A stretch of DNA of 59,656 nucleotides from Xanthomonas cassavae CFBP 4642. GTDB taxonomy: Bacteria > Pseudomonadota > Gammaproteobacteria > Xanthomonadales > Xanthomonadaceae. The notes beneath the pieces are model-generated. The model made no database searches. It was not told the DNA's origin and worked only from the letters and a program-made list of their open reading frames with translations. Each line of letters opens with the position of its first letter. Positions within the stretch are counted from its first letter, which is position 1. The translations under genes were made by a program, and so were the position numbers. Where the stretch lies: positions 2,176,730 to 2,236,385 of the forward strand of contig NZ_CM002139.1 of assembly GCF_000454545.1 (NCBI RefSeq), given 5' to 3'. This document shows, in pieces, positions 26,233 to 36,175 of the stretch.

Positions 26233-27225
26233 ATGAAGATCTTCACGTCCCTGGCGCAGCGCGCCGTGCTGCTGATTGCCGGCCTGGCGCTGACATCGGT
26301 GGCGCATGCCGGTCTATCCGTCTCCGGCACGCAATTACGCGAGACCAATGGCAACACCCTGGTTTTGCGTGGCATCAACCTGCCGCACGCGTGGTTTGCC
26401 GATCGCACCGATGCCGCACTGGCGCAGATCGCCGCCACCGGTGCCAAGAGCGTGCGCGTCGTGCTCGGTTCCGGCCATCGCTGGAGCCGCACCCCGGAAG
26501 CGGAGGTGGCGCGCATCATCGCGCGCTGCAAGAGCCTGGGCCTGATCGCGGTGCTGGAAGTGCACGACACCACCGGTTACGGCGAAGACGGCGCGGCCGG
26601 CACCCTGGCCCATGCCGCCAGCTACTGGACCAGCGTGCGCGGCGCGCTGGTGGGGCAGGAGGACTACGTCATCATCAATATCGGCAACGAGCCGTTCGGC
26701 AATCGTCTCAGTGCCAGCGAATGGGTCACCGGCCACGCGCGCGCGATCGCCACGTTGCGTAACGCCGGCCTGACCCACGCGCTGATGGTGGACGCGCCCA
26801 ACTGGGGCCAGGACTGGCAGTTCTACATGCGCGACAATGCTACCGCGCTGCTGGCGCTGGATAGCCGCCGCAATCTGGTCTTCAGCGTGCACATGTACGA
26901 AGTGTTCGGCAGCGATGCGCCGGTGGACAGCTATCTGCGCGCGTTCCGCAGCAATGGCCTGGCGCTGGTGGTGGGCGAGTTCGGTGCCGACCATCGCGGC
27001 GCACAGGTGGACGAGGCGGCGATCATGCGGCGCGCGCACGAATACGGGGTTGGTTACATGGGCTGGTCGTGGTCGGGCAACGACAGCAGTATCCAGTCGC
27101 TGGATATCGTATCGGGCTGGGATCCGACCCGCCTGAGCAGCTGGGGGCGCACCTTGATCGACGGCGCCGACGGCATCCGCGCCACCTCGCGCAGGGCCAG
27201 CATCTTTGGTCCGAGGCGTCGCTAG
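26233..27225 (+). CDS. secreted GH5-family glycoside hydrolase
   Basis: The ATG at 26233 has GGAG about ten bases upstream and opens a Sec signal peptide (MKIFTSLAQRAVLLIAGLAL to AHAG). The 330-residue enzyme shows GH5 hallmarks: LRGINLPHAWF near the N-terminus, the acid/base Glu in VIINIGNEPFGN, SVHMYEVFG, the nucleophile Glu in LVVGEFGAD, and GYMGWSWSGN. The pattern resembles the beta-mannanase-type GH5 subgroup more than cellulases, but substrate cannot be fixed from sequence. It is likely exported, perhaps by the type II system, to attack plant cell walls. Confidence 0.85.
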   Translation: MKIFTSLAQRAVLLIAGLALTSVAHAGLSVSGTQLRETNGNTLVLRGINLPHAWFADRTDAALAQIAATGAKSVRVVLGSGHRWSRTPEAEVARIIARCKSLGLIAVLEVHDTTGYGEDGAAGTLAHAASYWTSVRGALVGQEDYVIINIGNEPFGNRLSASEWVTGHARAIATLRNAGLTHALMVDAPNWGQDWQFYMRDNATALLALDSRRNLVFSVHMYEVFGSDAPVDSYLRAFRSNGLALVVGEFGADHRGAQVDEAAIMRRAHEYGVGYMGWSWSGNDSSIQSLDIVSGWDPTRLSSWGRTLIDGADGIRATSRRASIFGPRRR

Positions 27226-27336
27226 GTCCAAGCGCGGCTAACCGACCTGCCGCGCAGCCGTCAGGTGGGCGCGGTCGATGTTCGAACCTCATGTACCACG
27301 CGTAGAGTCCGGTTCCTGCGCACTGCCTAGCCGCGG

Positions 27337-27915
27337 TCAGCGGCCGGGTTCGCGCAGGGGGGCCGGGCTGGGGCGCTTGGTCAGCTTGCGCTGCAGCGAG
27401 CGGCGGTGCATGCCGAGCAGGCGCGCGGCCGCGGAGACATTCCCGCCGGTCTCGTGCAGCGCCTGTTGGATGTGTTCCCACTGCAGGCGGCTGAGCGGGG
27501 TCATCATTTCCTGCGCGGTTTCTTCTTCGTCCGGCTCGGGCAGGTCGTCGTCTTCTTCGCCCAGCGCCCGCATGATGGTGGGAATATTGGCCGGCTTGGG
27601 CAGGTAGTCGTCGGCGCCGAGCTTGATGGCTTCCACGGCGGTGGCGATGCTGGCATAGCCGGTCACCAGCAGGATGCGCATGTCGGCGCGGATCTCGCGC
27701 AGTGGCTGGATCAGGCTCAGGCCGGAATCGTGGCCGAGCTTGAGATCGATCAGGGCGAAATCCGGCAACGCACTGCGCGCGGTGGACAGCGCGCTGGCGA
27801 CATCGGTGGCGGTCAGCGTTTCCACGCCACGCCGTGCCAGGCTGCGCTGCAGCGTGCGCAGGTACAAGGTGTCGTCGTCGACCAACAGGCCGGTGCGGAT
27901 CGGGGGGCTGGTCAT
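27337..27915 (-). CDS. prrA: RegA/PrrA/ActR-type redox response regulator
   Basis: It is the DNA-binding partner of the sensor kinase encoded immediately upstream. The 192-residue protein has a receiver domain (LLVDDDTLYLRTL; phospho-acceptor Asp in ALIDLKLGHDSGL; Lys in YLPKPAN), an acidic Pro-rich linker and a Fis-type helix-turn-helix. The helix-turn-helix (IQQALHETGGNVSAAARLLGMHRRSLQRKL) is nearly invariant across the RegA family. The ATG overlaps the sensor's stop (ATGA). A palindrome fitting the family's target lies before the sensor gene. Confidence 0.9.
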   Translation of the reverse strand: MTSPPIRTGLLVDDDTLYLRTLQRSLARRGVETLTATDVASALSTARSALPDFALIDLKLGHDSGLSLIQPLREIRADMRILLVTGYASIATAVEAIKLGADDYLPKPANIPTIMRALGEEDDDLPEPDEEETAQEMMTPLSRLQWEHIQQALHETGGNVSAAARLLGMHRRSLQRKLTKRPSPAPLREPGR

Positions 27916-29138
27916 GCCAGGGCCTCGTGTTCGGAAAGCGGCAGGCGGAACCCGACGCGGGCGCCGCTGCCTTCGGCGGGCAGCATCCATAGCTCGCCCT
28001 GCAGGCGTTCGACGGTGGCATGCGACAAGGCCAGGCCCACGCCCATGCCGTCGTGTTTGCCGCTGTTGAACAAGGTGCCCGGCAGCATGGCTTGCGCAGT
28101 GTCGAAGCCGGGGCCGTAATCGCGTACCTCGCCGCTGAGGTGATCGTCTTCCACTCGAAGCGTGAGGTCGATCTGCGGGCGGCCGGCGCGCTCGCCGGCA
28201 TCGGCGGCATTGTTGAGCAGCACCATCAACAGGTGGCTGACGCCGGGCTGCAGCATCAGCCGCATCGGTGCGTCCTCGTTGCGGCGCAGCTCGATGGTGG
28301 GGCGCACCAGTCGCCATTGTTCCAGCACGTCCTTGACCGCGACCTCGCGGCTCAGGTGGCCGTTGTCGGCCGGTGCGGCCAGCGCCAGCACGCGCTCATG
28401 GCACTGCACCAGCAGCTCGCGCAAAGTGTCCAGATCCTCGCGCAGTTCCACCTGGTCGCACTGGTCGGCGATGTCGTCCACCAGCAGCGTCATCGTGGCC
28501 AGCGGGGTGTTGAGTTCGTGCGCCACCGAGGCTGCATGCGTGGCCAGCGCCACGATGCCCTCGTTGCGGGCGAAGCGTTCGCGCAGGGTGGAGATTTCGC
28601 GTTCGCGTTCGCGCATCGACAAGGCCAGCCGCGTGGCGAACGCCAGCACCACCACGGTGGACAGCAGGAAGTTGGCCGCCATGCCCCACATGTGCAGGCT
28701 CAGCGGGTCGAAGCTGCCGTACGGCAGCGGCAGGCCAAATGCCGCGCTGATCACGTAGCCGGCCACGCACGACGCCGCCACCGCCATCGCCCAGCCCAGC
28801 GGCAGGGCCAGCGCGGCGAGCGCGATCAATACCAGAAACAGCGAGCCGAACGGATTGGCGATGCCGCCGCTCCAGCCCACCATCCAGGTCAGCACGGTGA
28901 CATCGACCAGGATGTGTCCGAATTCGGTGGCCGGGCTCACCGCGCCGCGATGGGCCACACGCAGCTGCGCATACAGGTTGAACACCGCCAGCGCGGCCAC
29001 GCCGGCCCACAGCGGTTGCTGCGGCAGGTGCAGGCCCATCAGGCCGGTGGCGACCAGGATGGTGGCGGCCTGGCCGGCCGTGGCCAGCCAGCGCAGGCTG
29101 CACAGGGTCCGCAGGAAGGAGGCGTCGGAGCTGTTCAT
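27912..29138 (-). CDS. prrB: RegB/PrrB/ActS-type redox sensor histidine kinase
   Basis: It senses redox state through ubiquinone and a cysteine and phosphorylates the regulator. The ATG at 29138 (MNSSDASFLRTLCS) is chosen; the longer frame to 29216 is Arg-rich and unlike the family. The 408-residue protein has about six membrane spans (residues ~20-190). The family's quinone-site heptapeptide appears as GGIANPF (~106-112) and the phospho-acceptor His in VAHELNTPLA. A cysteine about 39 residues after that His (LLVQCHERV) matches the redox Cys of RegB. Kinase boxes are NNAADAGE, DYGPGFD and GMGVGLALSHATVE. Confidence 0.9.
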   Translation of the reverse strand: MNSSDASFLRTLCSLRWLATAGQAATILVATGLMGLHLPQQPLWAGVAALAVFNLYAQLRVAHRGAVSPATEFGHILVDVTVLTWMVGWSGGIANPFGSLFLVLIALAALALPLGWAMAVAASCVAGYVISAAFGLPLPYGSFDPLSLHMWGMAANFLLSTVVVLAFATRLALSMREREREISTLRERFARNEGIVALATHAASVAHELNTPLATMTLLVDDIADQCDQVELREDLDTLRELLVQCHERVLALAAPADNGHLSREVAVKDVLEQWRLVRPTIELRRNEDAPMRLMLQPGVSHLLMVLLNNAADAGERAGRPQIDLTLRVEDDHLSGEVRDYGPGFDTAQAMLPGTLFNSGKHDGMGVGLALSHATVERLQGELWMLPAEGSGARVGFRLPLSEHEALA

Positions 29139-29173
29139 CACCGCAATGCTATGCGCTCGGGGGCGTGGCGGCC

Positions 29174-29190
29174 TGCGACAAACCGTCGCA
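29174..29190. promoter_or_regulatory. candidate RegA/PrrA binding palindrome
   Basis: TGCGACAAACCGTCGCA is a perfect inverted repeat with 6-base arms and a 5-base spacer, 35 bases upstream of the sensor start. It fits the GCGRC-N5-GYCGC type of target known for RegA/PrrA and suggests autoregulation. It also lies 68 bases before ispG on the other strand. Confidence 0.55.
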
Positions 29191-29258
29191 TCGGCCCGAC
29201 AGACCGCCCGCACCACGCTTCAGCTGTGAGCGGACGGAGGACAGGCTAAAATACTCCG

Positions 29259-30524
29259 ATGCATGACGCCGTGACCCGCCCAACCCCTCCCGCCGACGCC
29301 ACCGCCTGGCCGCGCCGCATCACCCAAGCCGTCAGGATCGGCAGCGTGATCGTGGGCGGAGGCCACCCGGTGGTCGTCCAGTCGATGACCAATACCGATA
29401 CCGCCGACATCGCCGGCAGCGTCAAACAGGTGTCCGAGCTGTGGCGCGCCGGCTCGGAGATGGTGCGCCTGACCGTCAACAACGCCGAGTCCGCCGCCGC
29501 CATCCCGCGCATCGTCGACAAGTTGCGCATGATGGGGATCGAGGTGCCGCTGATCGGCGACTTCCATTACAACGGCCATCAGCTGCTCGCCGCCGAGCCC
29601 GCCTGTGCCGAAGCGTTGGCCAAGTACCGCATCAACCCCGGCAATGTCGGCTTCGGCAAGAAGAAGGACCTGCAGTTCGGGCAGCTGATCGAATTCGCCA
29701 TCAAGTACGACAAGCCGGTGCGTATCGGTGCCAACTGGGGATCGCTGGACCAATCGCTTGCCGCGCAGCTGATGGACGAAAATTCCAGGCAGCAATCGCC
29801 GTGGGACGCCGGCCGCGTGCTGCGCGAGGCGTTGATCCGTTCGGCGGTGGATTCGGCCGAGCGGGCGGTGGAACTGGGCTTGCCGCGCGAGCGCATCATC
29901 CTGTCGGCCAAGGTCTCCGGCGTGCAGGAGCTGATCGCGGTATACCGCGACATGGCCGCGCGCTGTGATTTTGCGCTGCACCTGGGGCTCACCGAGGCCG
30001 GCATCGGCAGCAAGGGCATTGTGGCCTCGGCTGCGGCCCTGAGCGTGTTGTTGCAGGAAGGCATTGGCGACACCATCCGTATTTCGCTGACGCCCGAGCC
30101 GGGCCAGTCGCGCACGCAGGAAGTGGTGGTGGCGCAGGAACTGCTGCAGACCACCGGGCAACGCGCGTTCACCCCGATGGTCACCGCGTGCCCGGGCTGC
30201 GGTCGCACTACCTCCGAGTTCTTCCAGGAGCTGGCCGGCGTAGTGCAGAACCACGTGCGTGCGCGCATGCCGGAATGGAAGATCTCCAACCCCGGTGCGG
30301 AGAACATGACCCTGGCGGTGATGGGGTGCGTGGTCAACGGGCCGGGCGAATCGCGTCACGCCAATATCGGCATCTCATTGCCGGGGACCGGCGAAGCGCC
30401 ATCGGCGCCGGTGTTCGTGGATGGCGAAAAAACCGTCACCCTGCGTGGCGAGAACATTGCGCGGGACTTCATCGCGCTGATCGATCAGTACGTCGAACGC
30501 ACCTATGTCCGCCGCGCCGGCTGA
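29259..30524 (+). CDS. ispG: 4-hydroxy-3-methylbut-2-enyl-diphosphate synthase
   Basis: It is the [4Fe-4S] enzyme that turns MEcPP into HMBPP in the MEP isoprenoid pathway. The 421-residue protein has the TIM-barrel part ([12 protein letters not shown] at ~45-56; [14 protein letters not shown]) and the C-terminal ferredoxin-reductase-like part with cluster ligands [10 protein letters not shown] and [18 protein letters not shown] lies about 15 bases before the ATG, so the leader is very short. Its end overlaps the next gene by 20 bases. It is divergent from the redox-sensor operon. Confidence 0.95.
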   Translation: MHDAVTRPTPPADATAWPRRITQAVRIGSVIVGGGHPVVVQSMTNTDTADIAGSVKQVSELWRAGSEMVRLTVNNAESAAAIPRIVDKLRMMGIEVPLIGDFHYNGHQLLAAEPACAEALAKYRINPGNVGFGKKKDLQFGQLIEFAIKYDKPVRIGANWGSLDQSLAAQLMDENSRQQSPWDAGRVLREALIRSAVDSAERAVELGLPRERIILSAKVSGVQELIAVYRDMAARCDFALHLGLTEAGIGSKGIVASAAALSVLLQEGIGDTIRISLTPEPGQSRTQEVVVAQELLQTTGQRAFTPMVTACPGCGRTTSEFFQELAGVVQNHVRARMPEWKISNPGAENMTLAVMGCVVNGPGESRHANIGISLPGTGEAPSAPVFVDGEKTVTLRGENIARDFIALIDQYVERTYVRRAG

Positions 30525-31203
30525 GTCTCCGGCCGGATTCAAGGTATGGCTGCGCCGTAACGCATGGCGCATGGGGCTGTTGTTCGTCGGCGTGCTGGTG
30601 CCGCTGGGTCTGTTCGTGGACCTGGCCGACGAAGTGCATGAGCTGGAAAATTTCTATTTCGACGAACCCTTGCTGTGGAGTTTGCGCAGCATTGCCACCC
30701 CGACGCTGGATACGTTTTTCGGGGCGATCTCCAAGATCGGCTACCAGTACGGCGTGATTCCGGCCGATATCGCCATCGTGCTGGTGCTGCTGGTGCTGCG
30801 TCGCTGGCGCGAGGGCACCTTTGCGGCGCTGGGCTTCGGCGGTTCGGCACTGCTCAACATGGGGGCCAAGCAGGTCTTCCAGCGCGACCGGCCCAGCCTG
30901 TGGGAGTCGATCGCGCCGGAAAGCACCTTCAGCTTTCCCAGCGGTCACGCGATGGGGTCGATGACCTTGGCGGCGGTGGTCATCGCGCTGGCCTGGCGCA
31001 CCCGCTGGCGTTGGCCGGTGACCATCGTTGCCAGTGCGTTCGCGTTGCTGGTCGGCGTGTCGCGCATCTACCTGGGCGTGCATTACCCCTCCGACATCCT
31101 GGGTGGCTGGTCGGCGGCGCTGGTCTGGGTGGTCGGCCTGTATCTGGTGATGTTCCGCGGCACGCGGCGCCCGCATTGGCGTCGCACCGCCGCGTCGGTC
31201 TGA
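30505..31203 (+). CDS. PAP2-family membrane phosphatase
   Basis: It is a membrane phosphatase of the phosphatidic-acid/undecaprenyl-pyrophosphate phosphatase superfamily. The three catalytic motifs are present in 232 residues: [17 protein letters not shown] and [12 protein letters not shown], among about six membrane spans. The gene starts inside ispG (20-base overlap), so the two are cotranscribed. Because ispG feeds undecaprenyl phosphate synthesis, a role in lipid-carrier recycling is plausible, but LPS or phospholipid dephosphorylation is equally possible. Confidence 0.85.
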   Translation: MSAAPAESPAGFKVWLRRNAWRMGLLFVGVLVPLGLFVDLADEVHELENFYFDEPLLWSLRSIATPTLDTFFGAISKIGYQYGVIPADIAIVLVLLVLRRWREGTFAALGFGGSALLNMGAKQVFQRDRPSLWESIAPESTFSFPSGHAMGSMTLAAVVIALAWRTRWRWPVTIVASAFALLVGVSRIYLGVHYPSDILGGWSAALVWVVGLYLVMFRGTRRPHWRRTAASV

Positions 31204-31345
31204 ATGCAAGGCTGTGCGGCTTGCATGCCATCGCGCTTCAGCGCATGGGGTGATCGAACGGCATTGTCGCACCCCTTGGAAGCCGGCTCAGTCTGGCACC
31301 CATTCCCGCGGCGGTGGCGTCACGCACCAGCTGGCGTAGCCTTGT

Positions 31346-31590
31346 TCACGCGGAGTGCGTCGGATGATGCGCTTGCGCCGGCGACCTGCGCCAGAGCCCT
31401 GCGCCGATCACGCTGCCGATCAGCGCGAGCAGCATCACGTAATAGCCCGCGCCCATCGGGTGCTGCTTGACCAGCATCACCACCAGCAGCGGCGTCAGCC
31501 CGCCGAAGACGGCATAGCCCAGGTTGTAGGCGAAACCCAGCGCAGCACGATCGCCAGGCTGATGGCTTGCAGCGCTACCGCCGCCGGCCG
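31346..31590 (-). pseudogene. 3' fragment of an MFS transporter gene
   Basis: The minus strand encodes about 80 residues typical of the last two spans of a ProP-like metabolite:proton symporter (GFAYNLGYAVFGGLTPLLVV, then YYVMLLALIGSVIGAGLWRR), ending at 31346. Upstream the reading frame has unrelated Gly/Ser-rich sequence and no transporter body. The gene has lost its 5' portion of several hundred codons. Confidence 0.7.
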
Positions 31591-31741
31591 TCGGGCCCTG
31601 GAGTGGCGAACACACGTCGCGATGCATTGTCAGGTAGGGCGTGGACGACGCACCAGACCCGGGAGTGTACGAGTGCCACAGGGAATTCCGGGCATAGTCT
31701 GCGCCCGCCGGGCGGCTGCGCAGCAGGATTGTTGGCCGCGC

Positions 31742-32650
31742 TTATTCGCCGGGTTTGGCGCCTTCCACCGGCGCATGGGTGGCGGCGCGGCGCGCCAGCA
31801 CCGCTTCGCGGTGGGCGATGTAGACGTTGGCGCCGATGATGATGGCCGCACCGATCAGGGTATGGCGCTCGATCGCCTCGCCGAACAACCACCAGCCCAG
31901 CAGCGCCACCAGTGGCAATTGCATGAAGCTGATCGGCTGCAGCGCCGAGACCTCGCCCAGCTTGAGCGCGCGGGTCCAGAACAACTGCCCGGCGGTGCCG
32001 AAGATGCCGGTGGCCATCAGCCATAGCCAGTCGATGCCCTGCGGCCAGCTCCACTGGAACAGCGCGGGAATCAGCGACATCGGCACCCAGAACACGTAGG
32101 TGTAGAACACCACCGTGTCGGAGTCGTCGCTGCGCGAGAGCTGCTTGATCTGGATCGCCACGATGGCGCTGATCACCGCGGCCAGCAGCGCCACCAGCAA
32201 GCCCGGGCTGAAGGTGGACGAGCCCGGTCGCAGGATCACCAGCACGCCGATGAAGCCCGCTGCCACCGCCAGCCAGCGCCGCATGCGCACCTGTTCCTGC
32301 AGCCACACCACCGCCAGCACGGTGACGAACAAGGGCGTGGAATAGGACAGCGAAATTGCCTGCGACAGCGGCAGGTGCCCGATCGCCCAGAACCCGCACA
32401 GCATCGAAGCCAGGCCGATCAAGGTGCGGGCGACATACTGCGGCAGCTGGCGCGTGCGCGGCAGCGGCTTGCCCGGACGCACGATCAACGGCAACAGTGC
32501 CAGCAGGCCGAAGGCATTGCGGAAGAATGCGATCTCGGTGGTCGGAATGTGCGCGGAGGCAAACCGGATGCTGATGGCCATCAGGCCGAAGGCGAGCGTG
32601 CTGATCAGCATCCAGACGGCGGCGCGCACCGACGCCGGCGATGCCGTCAC
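31742..32650 (-). CDS. EamA/DMT-family transporter
   Basis: It is a ten-span inner-membrane transporter of the drug/metabolite superfamily. The GTG at 32650 overlaps the murB stop (GTGA) and is the only start before the first membrane span. The 302-residue protein consists of two EamA halves: residues ~8-140 ([49 protein letters not shown]) and ~150-290 ([21 protein letters not shown]). Substrate is unknown. A much longer frame continues upstream in the same phase but only as a shadow of murB. Confidence 0.85.
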   Translation of the reverse strand: MTASPASVRAAVWMLISTLAFGLMAISIRFASAHIPTTEIAFFRNAFGLLALLPLIVRPGKPLPRTRQLPQYVARTLIGLASMLCGFWAIGHLPLSQAISLSYSTPLFVTVLAVVWLQEQVRMRRWLAVAAGFIGVLVILRPGSSTFSPGLLVALLAAVISAIVAIQIKQLSRSDDSDTVVFYTYVFWVPMSLIPALFQWSWPQGIDWLWLMATGIFGTAGQLFWTRALKLGEVSALQPISFMQLPLVALLGWWLFGEAIERHTLIGAAIIIGANVYIAHREAVLARRAATHAPVEGAKPGE

Positions 32651-33699
32651 CAATGTGCTCCGATGATGCGGGGCTCCGGCTCCAGGATCACCGAGTAGCG
32701 CTCGCGCACCGATTCGGCAATGCGCCGTGCGAAGTCGAGCAACTGCGCGCCGCTGGCGCTGCCGTGGTTGACCAGGACCAGCGCATGATCCGGCGACACG
32801 CCGGCATCGCCTTCGCGCCGGCCCTTCCAGCCGCAATGCTCGATCAACCACGCCGCCGACAACTTGCCATGGCCTGCGTATTCGCCGGGGTAGACCGGCA
32901 TGTCGGCAAAGGTGGCCTGCAAGGCCGCGATCTGCTCGCCTGGCAGCAGCGGGTTCTTGAAGAAACTGCCGGCATTGCCCAGCACGTCCGGGTCCGGCAG
33001 CTTGCGCCGGCGGATGTTGATCACCGCCTGCGCCACTTCCGCTGCACCGGCCAGTTCGGCTCCCATGCGGGCCAGCTCTTCGCGGATGCCGGCATAGTCC
33101 AGCCGCAGTTCGTGCAACAGCGGCAGGTTGAACTCCACCGCCACGATCAGGTAACGCTCGGGCTGCTGCTTGAACACGCTGTCGCGGTAGCCGAACGCGC
33201 AGTCGTCTGCACCCAGCCGCACGAACTGCTGGCCCTGCCGGTCGAAGGCCTCCACCGCATGGATGAAGTCGCCCACCTGCGCGCCATACGCGCCGATGTT
33301 CTGGATCGGGCTGGCGCCCACCGTGCCGGGTATCAGCGCCAGGTTCTCCAGGCCCGACAGGCCCTGTTGCAGCGAATACAGCACCAGCGCATGCCAGTTC
33401 ACTCCAGCGCCGGCACGCACGATGGCATGGTCGGCATGGTGCGCAATGATGGCGATATCGCGGTTTTCGAAACACAGCACGCAGCCTGGCGGGTCGCCGG
33501 CCAGCAGCACGTTGCTGCCGCTGCCCAGCACCAGCAGCGGTTCGCCCGCGATCTGCGGCGCTGACAGCGCCTGTGGCAAGGCCTGGGGTGTGTCGATATG
33601 CAACAGCCAGCGCGCCGTGGCCTGCACATGGAACGTGTTCAACGCATGCAGCGACGCGTGTTCGCTCAGGTGCCAGCCCGGTTGCACGGCATCGCTCAT
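32647..33699 (-). CDS. murB: UDP-N-acetylenolpyruvoylglucosamine reductase
   Basis: It reduces the enolpyruvyl group to lactyl using NADPH and FAD, giving UDP-MurNAc for peptidoglycan. The 350-residue protein has FAD-binding [29 protein letters not shown], the catalytic Ser segment FGYRDSVFK (type I enzyme) and [11 protein letters not shown]. The C-terminal Glu is in [12 protein letters not shown]. The ATG at 33699 overlaps the pyrD stop (ATGA) and its own stop overlaps the transporter start, so all three genes are coupled. Confidence 0.94.
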   Translation of the reverse strand: MSDAVQPGWHLSEHASLHALNTFHVQATARWLLHIDTPQALPQALSAPQIAGEPLLVLGSGSNVLLAGDPPGCVLCFENRDIAIIAHHADHAIVRAGAGVNWHALVLYSLQQGLSGLENLALIPGTVGASPIQNIGAYGAQVGDFIHAVEAFDRQGQQFVRLGADDCAFGYRDSVFKQQPERYLIVAVEFNLPLLHELRLDYAGIREELARMGAELAGAAEVAQAVINIRRRKLPDPDVLGNAGSFFKNPLLPGEQIAALQATFADMPVYPGEYAGHGKLSAAWLIEHCGWKGRREGDAGVSPDHALVLVNHGSASGAQLLDFARRIAESVRERYSVILEPEPRIIGAHW

Positions 33700-34751
33700 A
33701 ACGGCGACACCGCGCCGCCGCTGGGCGCCTCGCGGCGACGGCGGATGGCATCGACGCATTCGCCGATCAGCGGCGGCCCGCGATACACCAGCCCGCTATA
33801 GCACTGCACCAGGCTCGCGCCCGCGGCCATCTTGGCTACCGCATCGGCGCCGGAGGTGATGCCGCCCACGCCGATCAACGGAATCGATTCGGGCAGGCGT
33901 GCGCGCAGGCGGCGCAGCACCAGGGTGGATTGCCCCAGCAACGGTGCGCCCGACAGGCCGCCGGCTTCCGCAGCCAACGGATGATTGGCGATCAAGGTGC
34001 GCGTGACCGTGGTGTTGGTGGCGATCACGCCATCCACCGCCAGATCGGCCAACACGCGCGCGGCCGCATCGATGTCGCGGTCGTTGAGGTCCGGCGCCAC
34101 CTTCACCAGCATCGGCACGCGCTTGCCGTGTTGTGCGGCCAGTGCTTCCTGGGTTTCGCGCAGGTCGGCGATCAGGCGGCGCAGCGCCTGTTCTTCCTGC
34201 AACTCGCGCAAACCGGCGGTGTTGGGCGAAGAGATATTGACCGTGATGTAGTCGGCCAGCGGATACACCCGCTCCATGCAATAGCGGTAATCGCTGGTGG
34301 CCTCTTCGTTGGGGGTGTCCTTGTTCTTGCCGATGTTGATGCCGAGCAGGCCGCCGCGACGGCGCGCGCGCTGCACATTGGCCACCAGCGCATCCACGCC
34401 CAGGTTGTTGAAGCCCATGCGGTTGATCACCGCCTGGTACTCGGGCAGCCGGAACATGCGTGGCTTGGGGTTGCCTTCCTGCGCACGCGGCGTCACCGTG
34501 CCGATCTCGACGAAGCCGAAGCCCAGCGCCATCAGCGCGTCGATATGTTCGCCGTTCTTGTCCAGCCCGGCGCCGAGCCCGACCGGGTTAGGGAACATCA
34601 GCCCGAACGCGGGCGTCGGCAGCGGCACCGGGCGCTTGGCCAGCAGCGCCGTGGTGCCGGTGCGGTAGGCGGTATCGATGGAGCGCAATGCCAGCGCGTG
34701 GGCGCGTTCGGCATCGAGGGAAAACAGCAAGGGGCGGGCAAGCGAATACAT
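33696..34751 (-). CDS. pyrD: class 2 dihydroorotate dehydrogenase (quinone)
   Basis: It oxidises dihydroorotate to orotate with FMN and passes electrons to ubiquinone at the inner membrane. The 351-residue protein starts with the amphipathic segment ([18 protein letters not shown]) of class 2 enzymes. It then shows [36 protein letters not shown], the FMN-binding NTTVTR and [10 protein letters not shown]. The methyltransferase gene ends five bases upstream of its start and murB overlaps its end. Confidence 0.94.
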   Translation of the reverse strand: MYSLARPLLFSLDAERAHALALRSIDTAYRTGTTALLAKRPVPLPTPAFGLMFPNPVGLGAGLDKNGEHIDALMALGFGFVEIGTVTPRAQEGNPKPRMFRLPEYQAVINRMGFNNLGVDALVANVQRARRRGGLLGINIGKNKDTPNEEATSDYRYCMERVYPLADYITVNISSPNTAGLRELQEEQALRRLIADLRETQEALAAQHGKRVPMLVKVAPDLNDRDIDAAARVLADLAVDGVIATNTTVTRTLIANHPLAAEAGGLSGAPLLGQSTLVLRRLRARLPESIPLIGVGGITSGADAVAKMAAGASLVQCYSGLVYRGPPLIGECVDAIRRRREAPSGGAVSPL

Positions 34752-34756
34752 GCGGG

Positions 34757-35524
34757 TCAGTTCAAACTCCCGGCGAAAATGCGGGTCTGGTAATGGAAGT
34801 CGATCACCCCGTCGTGCGCGTATGCGTCGAACAGGGCGCGCAGCGCGGCCAGCATCGGCGCGTGGCGTGCATCGTGCGCCAGCGGCGCATACGACGAGGA
34901 CAGCAGGCGGCCACGCAAGGCGTCGAAATCCAGCCGCTGTACATTGGGAAAGCGCGCCATCGCCCGAAATCCATCGCCGAACCAGGCCTGCATGGCCGCA
35001 TCGTCCTGGTAGCGTTCTGCCACCGCCGAATAGTCGGTGCCGTAGTCCAGCAGCAGCTGTTCGTAGCCGCGCAGGAACGCGGTGGAGTCCAGTTCGCGCG
35101 AGTTCCAGTACACCACCGCCAGGCCGCCGGGCTGCAGGATACGTGCCCACTCGCGGCGCACGGCCTGGGTATCGAACCAGTGGAAGGCCTGCGCTGCCGA
35201 CACCAGGCCAACGCTGGCATCGGCCAGCCCGGTGGCCTCGGCGGTGCCGTCGATGGCCTGGAAGCTGCCGAATTCCGCCAGCCATTGTTGCGCGGCTGCG
35301 CGCATGGCAGGGTTCGGTTCCACTGCGGTGACCGAGTAGCCGGCCTCCAGGAACAGGCGGCTGGAGATGCCGGTGCCGGCGCCGATATCGGCCACCGGCG
35401 TGGCAGGGGTGACGCCCAGGTCGTCGTGCAGCCAGCGCAGCAGCTGCGGCGGATAGCTCGGCCGGTAGCGCACATACGTCGCTACCCGGTCATTGAAACG
35501 CTGGGCCGAGGAGGGCGCGGCCAT
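34757..35524 (-). CDS. class I SAM-dependent methyltransferase
   Basis: The 255-residue protein has the Methyltransf_11-type fold: [22 protein letters not shown] (motif I, residues ~43-64), [10 protein letters not shown] (motif II), and AQAFHWFD before the [13 protein letters not shown] motif. The ATG at 35524 ([14 protein letters not shown]) follows a GGAG-rich stretch. The sequence resembles UbiE-like trans-aconitate-type methyltransferases, but the substrate cannot be told. It lies five bases upstream of pyrD in the same direction. Confidence 0.82.
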   Translation of the reverse strand: MAAPSSAQRFNDRVATYVRYRPSYPPQLLRWLHDDLGVTPATPVADIGAGTGISSRLFLEAGYSVTAVEPNPAMRAAAQQWLAEFGSFQAIDGTAEATGLADASVGLVSAAQAFHWFDTQAVRREWARILQPGGLAVVYWNSRELDSTAFLRGYEQLLLDYGTDYSAVAERYQDDAAMQAWFGDGFRAMARFPNVQRLDFDALRGRLLSSSYAPLAHDARHAPMLAALRALFDAYAHDGVIDFHYQTRIFAGSLN

Positions 35525-35526
35525 GC

Positions 35527-35811
35527 TCAACTGTTGGCGGCCGCCAGCCACGCCATGCCGCCAAAGAAAAGAATGAAGACCGCAATGCCCAGCACCCATA
35601 GTGCCACTGCCAGCCAGCCCAGGATCAGACCGCCGATCGCCAGCCCGTCGCCATCCAGGTCCTGTGGATGACGGCGGATTTCCGCCCGTGCCAGGTGGCC
35701 GGTGATGATGGCGCAGATGCTGCCGAGGAAGGGAATCAGCGTCCAGCCGAGAATGCCGGCTACCAGGCTGACGATGGCCATGGCGCTGGTCTGTCGAACG
35801 ACAACGTTCAT
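35527..35811 (-). CDS. small two-span DUF4190-type membrane protein
   Basis: AAGGAG lies six bases before the ATG at 35811; a second ATG directly upstream at 35814 is also possible. The 94-residue protein has two membrane segments (AMAIVSLVAGILGWTLIPFLGSICAIITGH and IGGLILGWLAVALWVLGIAVFILFF) joined by a charged loop ARAEIRRHPQDLDGDGLA. That loop is the mark of the DUF4190 family, of unknown role. It is the first gene of the leftward run to the methyltransferase, pyrD and murB. Confidence 0.8.
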   Translation of the reverse strand: MNVVVRQTSAMAIVSLVAGILGWTLIPFLGSICAIITGHLARAEIRRHPQDLDGDGLAIGGLILGWLAVALWVLGIAVFILFFGGMAWLAAANS

Positions 35812-35814
35812 CAT

Positions 35815-36175
35815 GAACTCCTTGAAGGGCCCGCAGCCGGCGGCTGGCGTCGCCCGATTATCCCAGAGCGGCCGGCCAAAAGGCGTGCCGGTCGAGGCGA
35901 ACCGTGGCCGATGGCCGGATTCAAGCGGTTTGGAGGGCTGTGGGGAGCGCCGGCGGCGCTGTGCGAGCGCGTGGTTCATGACCTGATGCGCGGTCGGGCA
36001 GGGGAGGTGACAGCCTGCCGCGGCCTGTTTCGGCGGCCCGCTCCGCCATCAGCGCAATGGCCTGGTGCTCCAGCATCCCAGCATCCCAGCAGCGCGAGGC
36101 AGCAGGCGTGCTGCGCGCGCGTGCCCCGCAGGCAGGCCCACGCGCCGGAACAGTGTCCGGCGCGCGGTCCCTACA
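35815..36175. other. 361-bp gap with a hairpin behind the ALDH gene
   Basis: No gene is visible. Near the ALDH stop CGCGCCGGA (36141-36149) pairs with TCCGGCGCG (36156-36164) around ACAGTG, a 9-bp hairpin without a T tract that may serve as a weak or Rho-assisted terminator on the minus strand. The remainder should hold the promoter of the DUF4190 gene. Confidence 0.45.

Noticed and set aside
32651..33751. Upstream extension of the DMT transporter frame through murB
   Set aside because: Arg/Ala/Gly-rich shadow of murB; the transporter fold starts only after the GTG that overlaps the murB stop.
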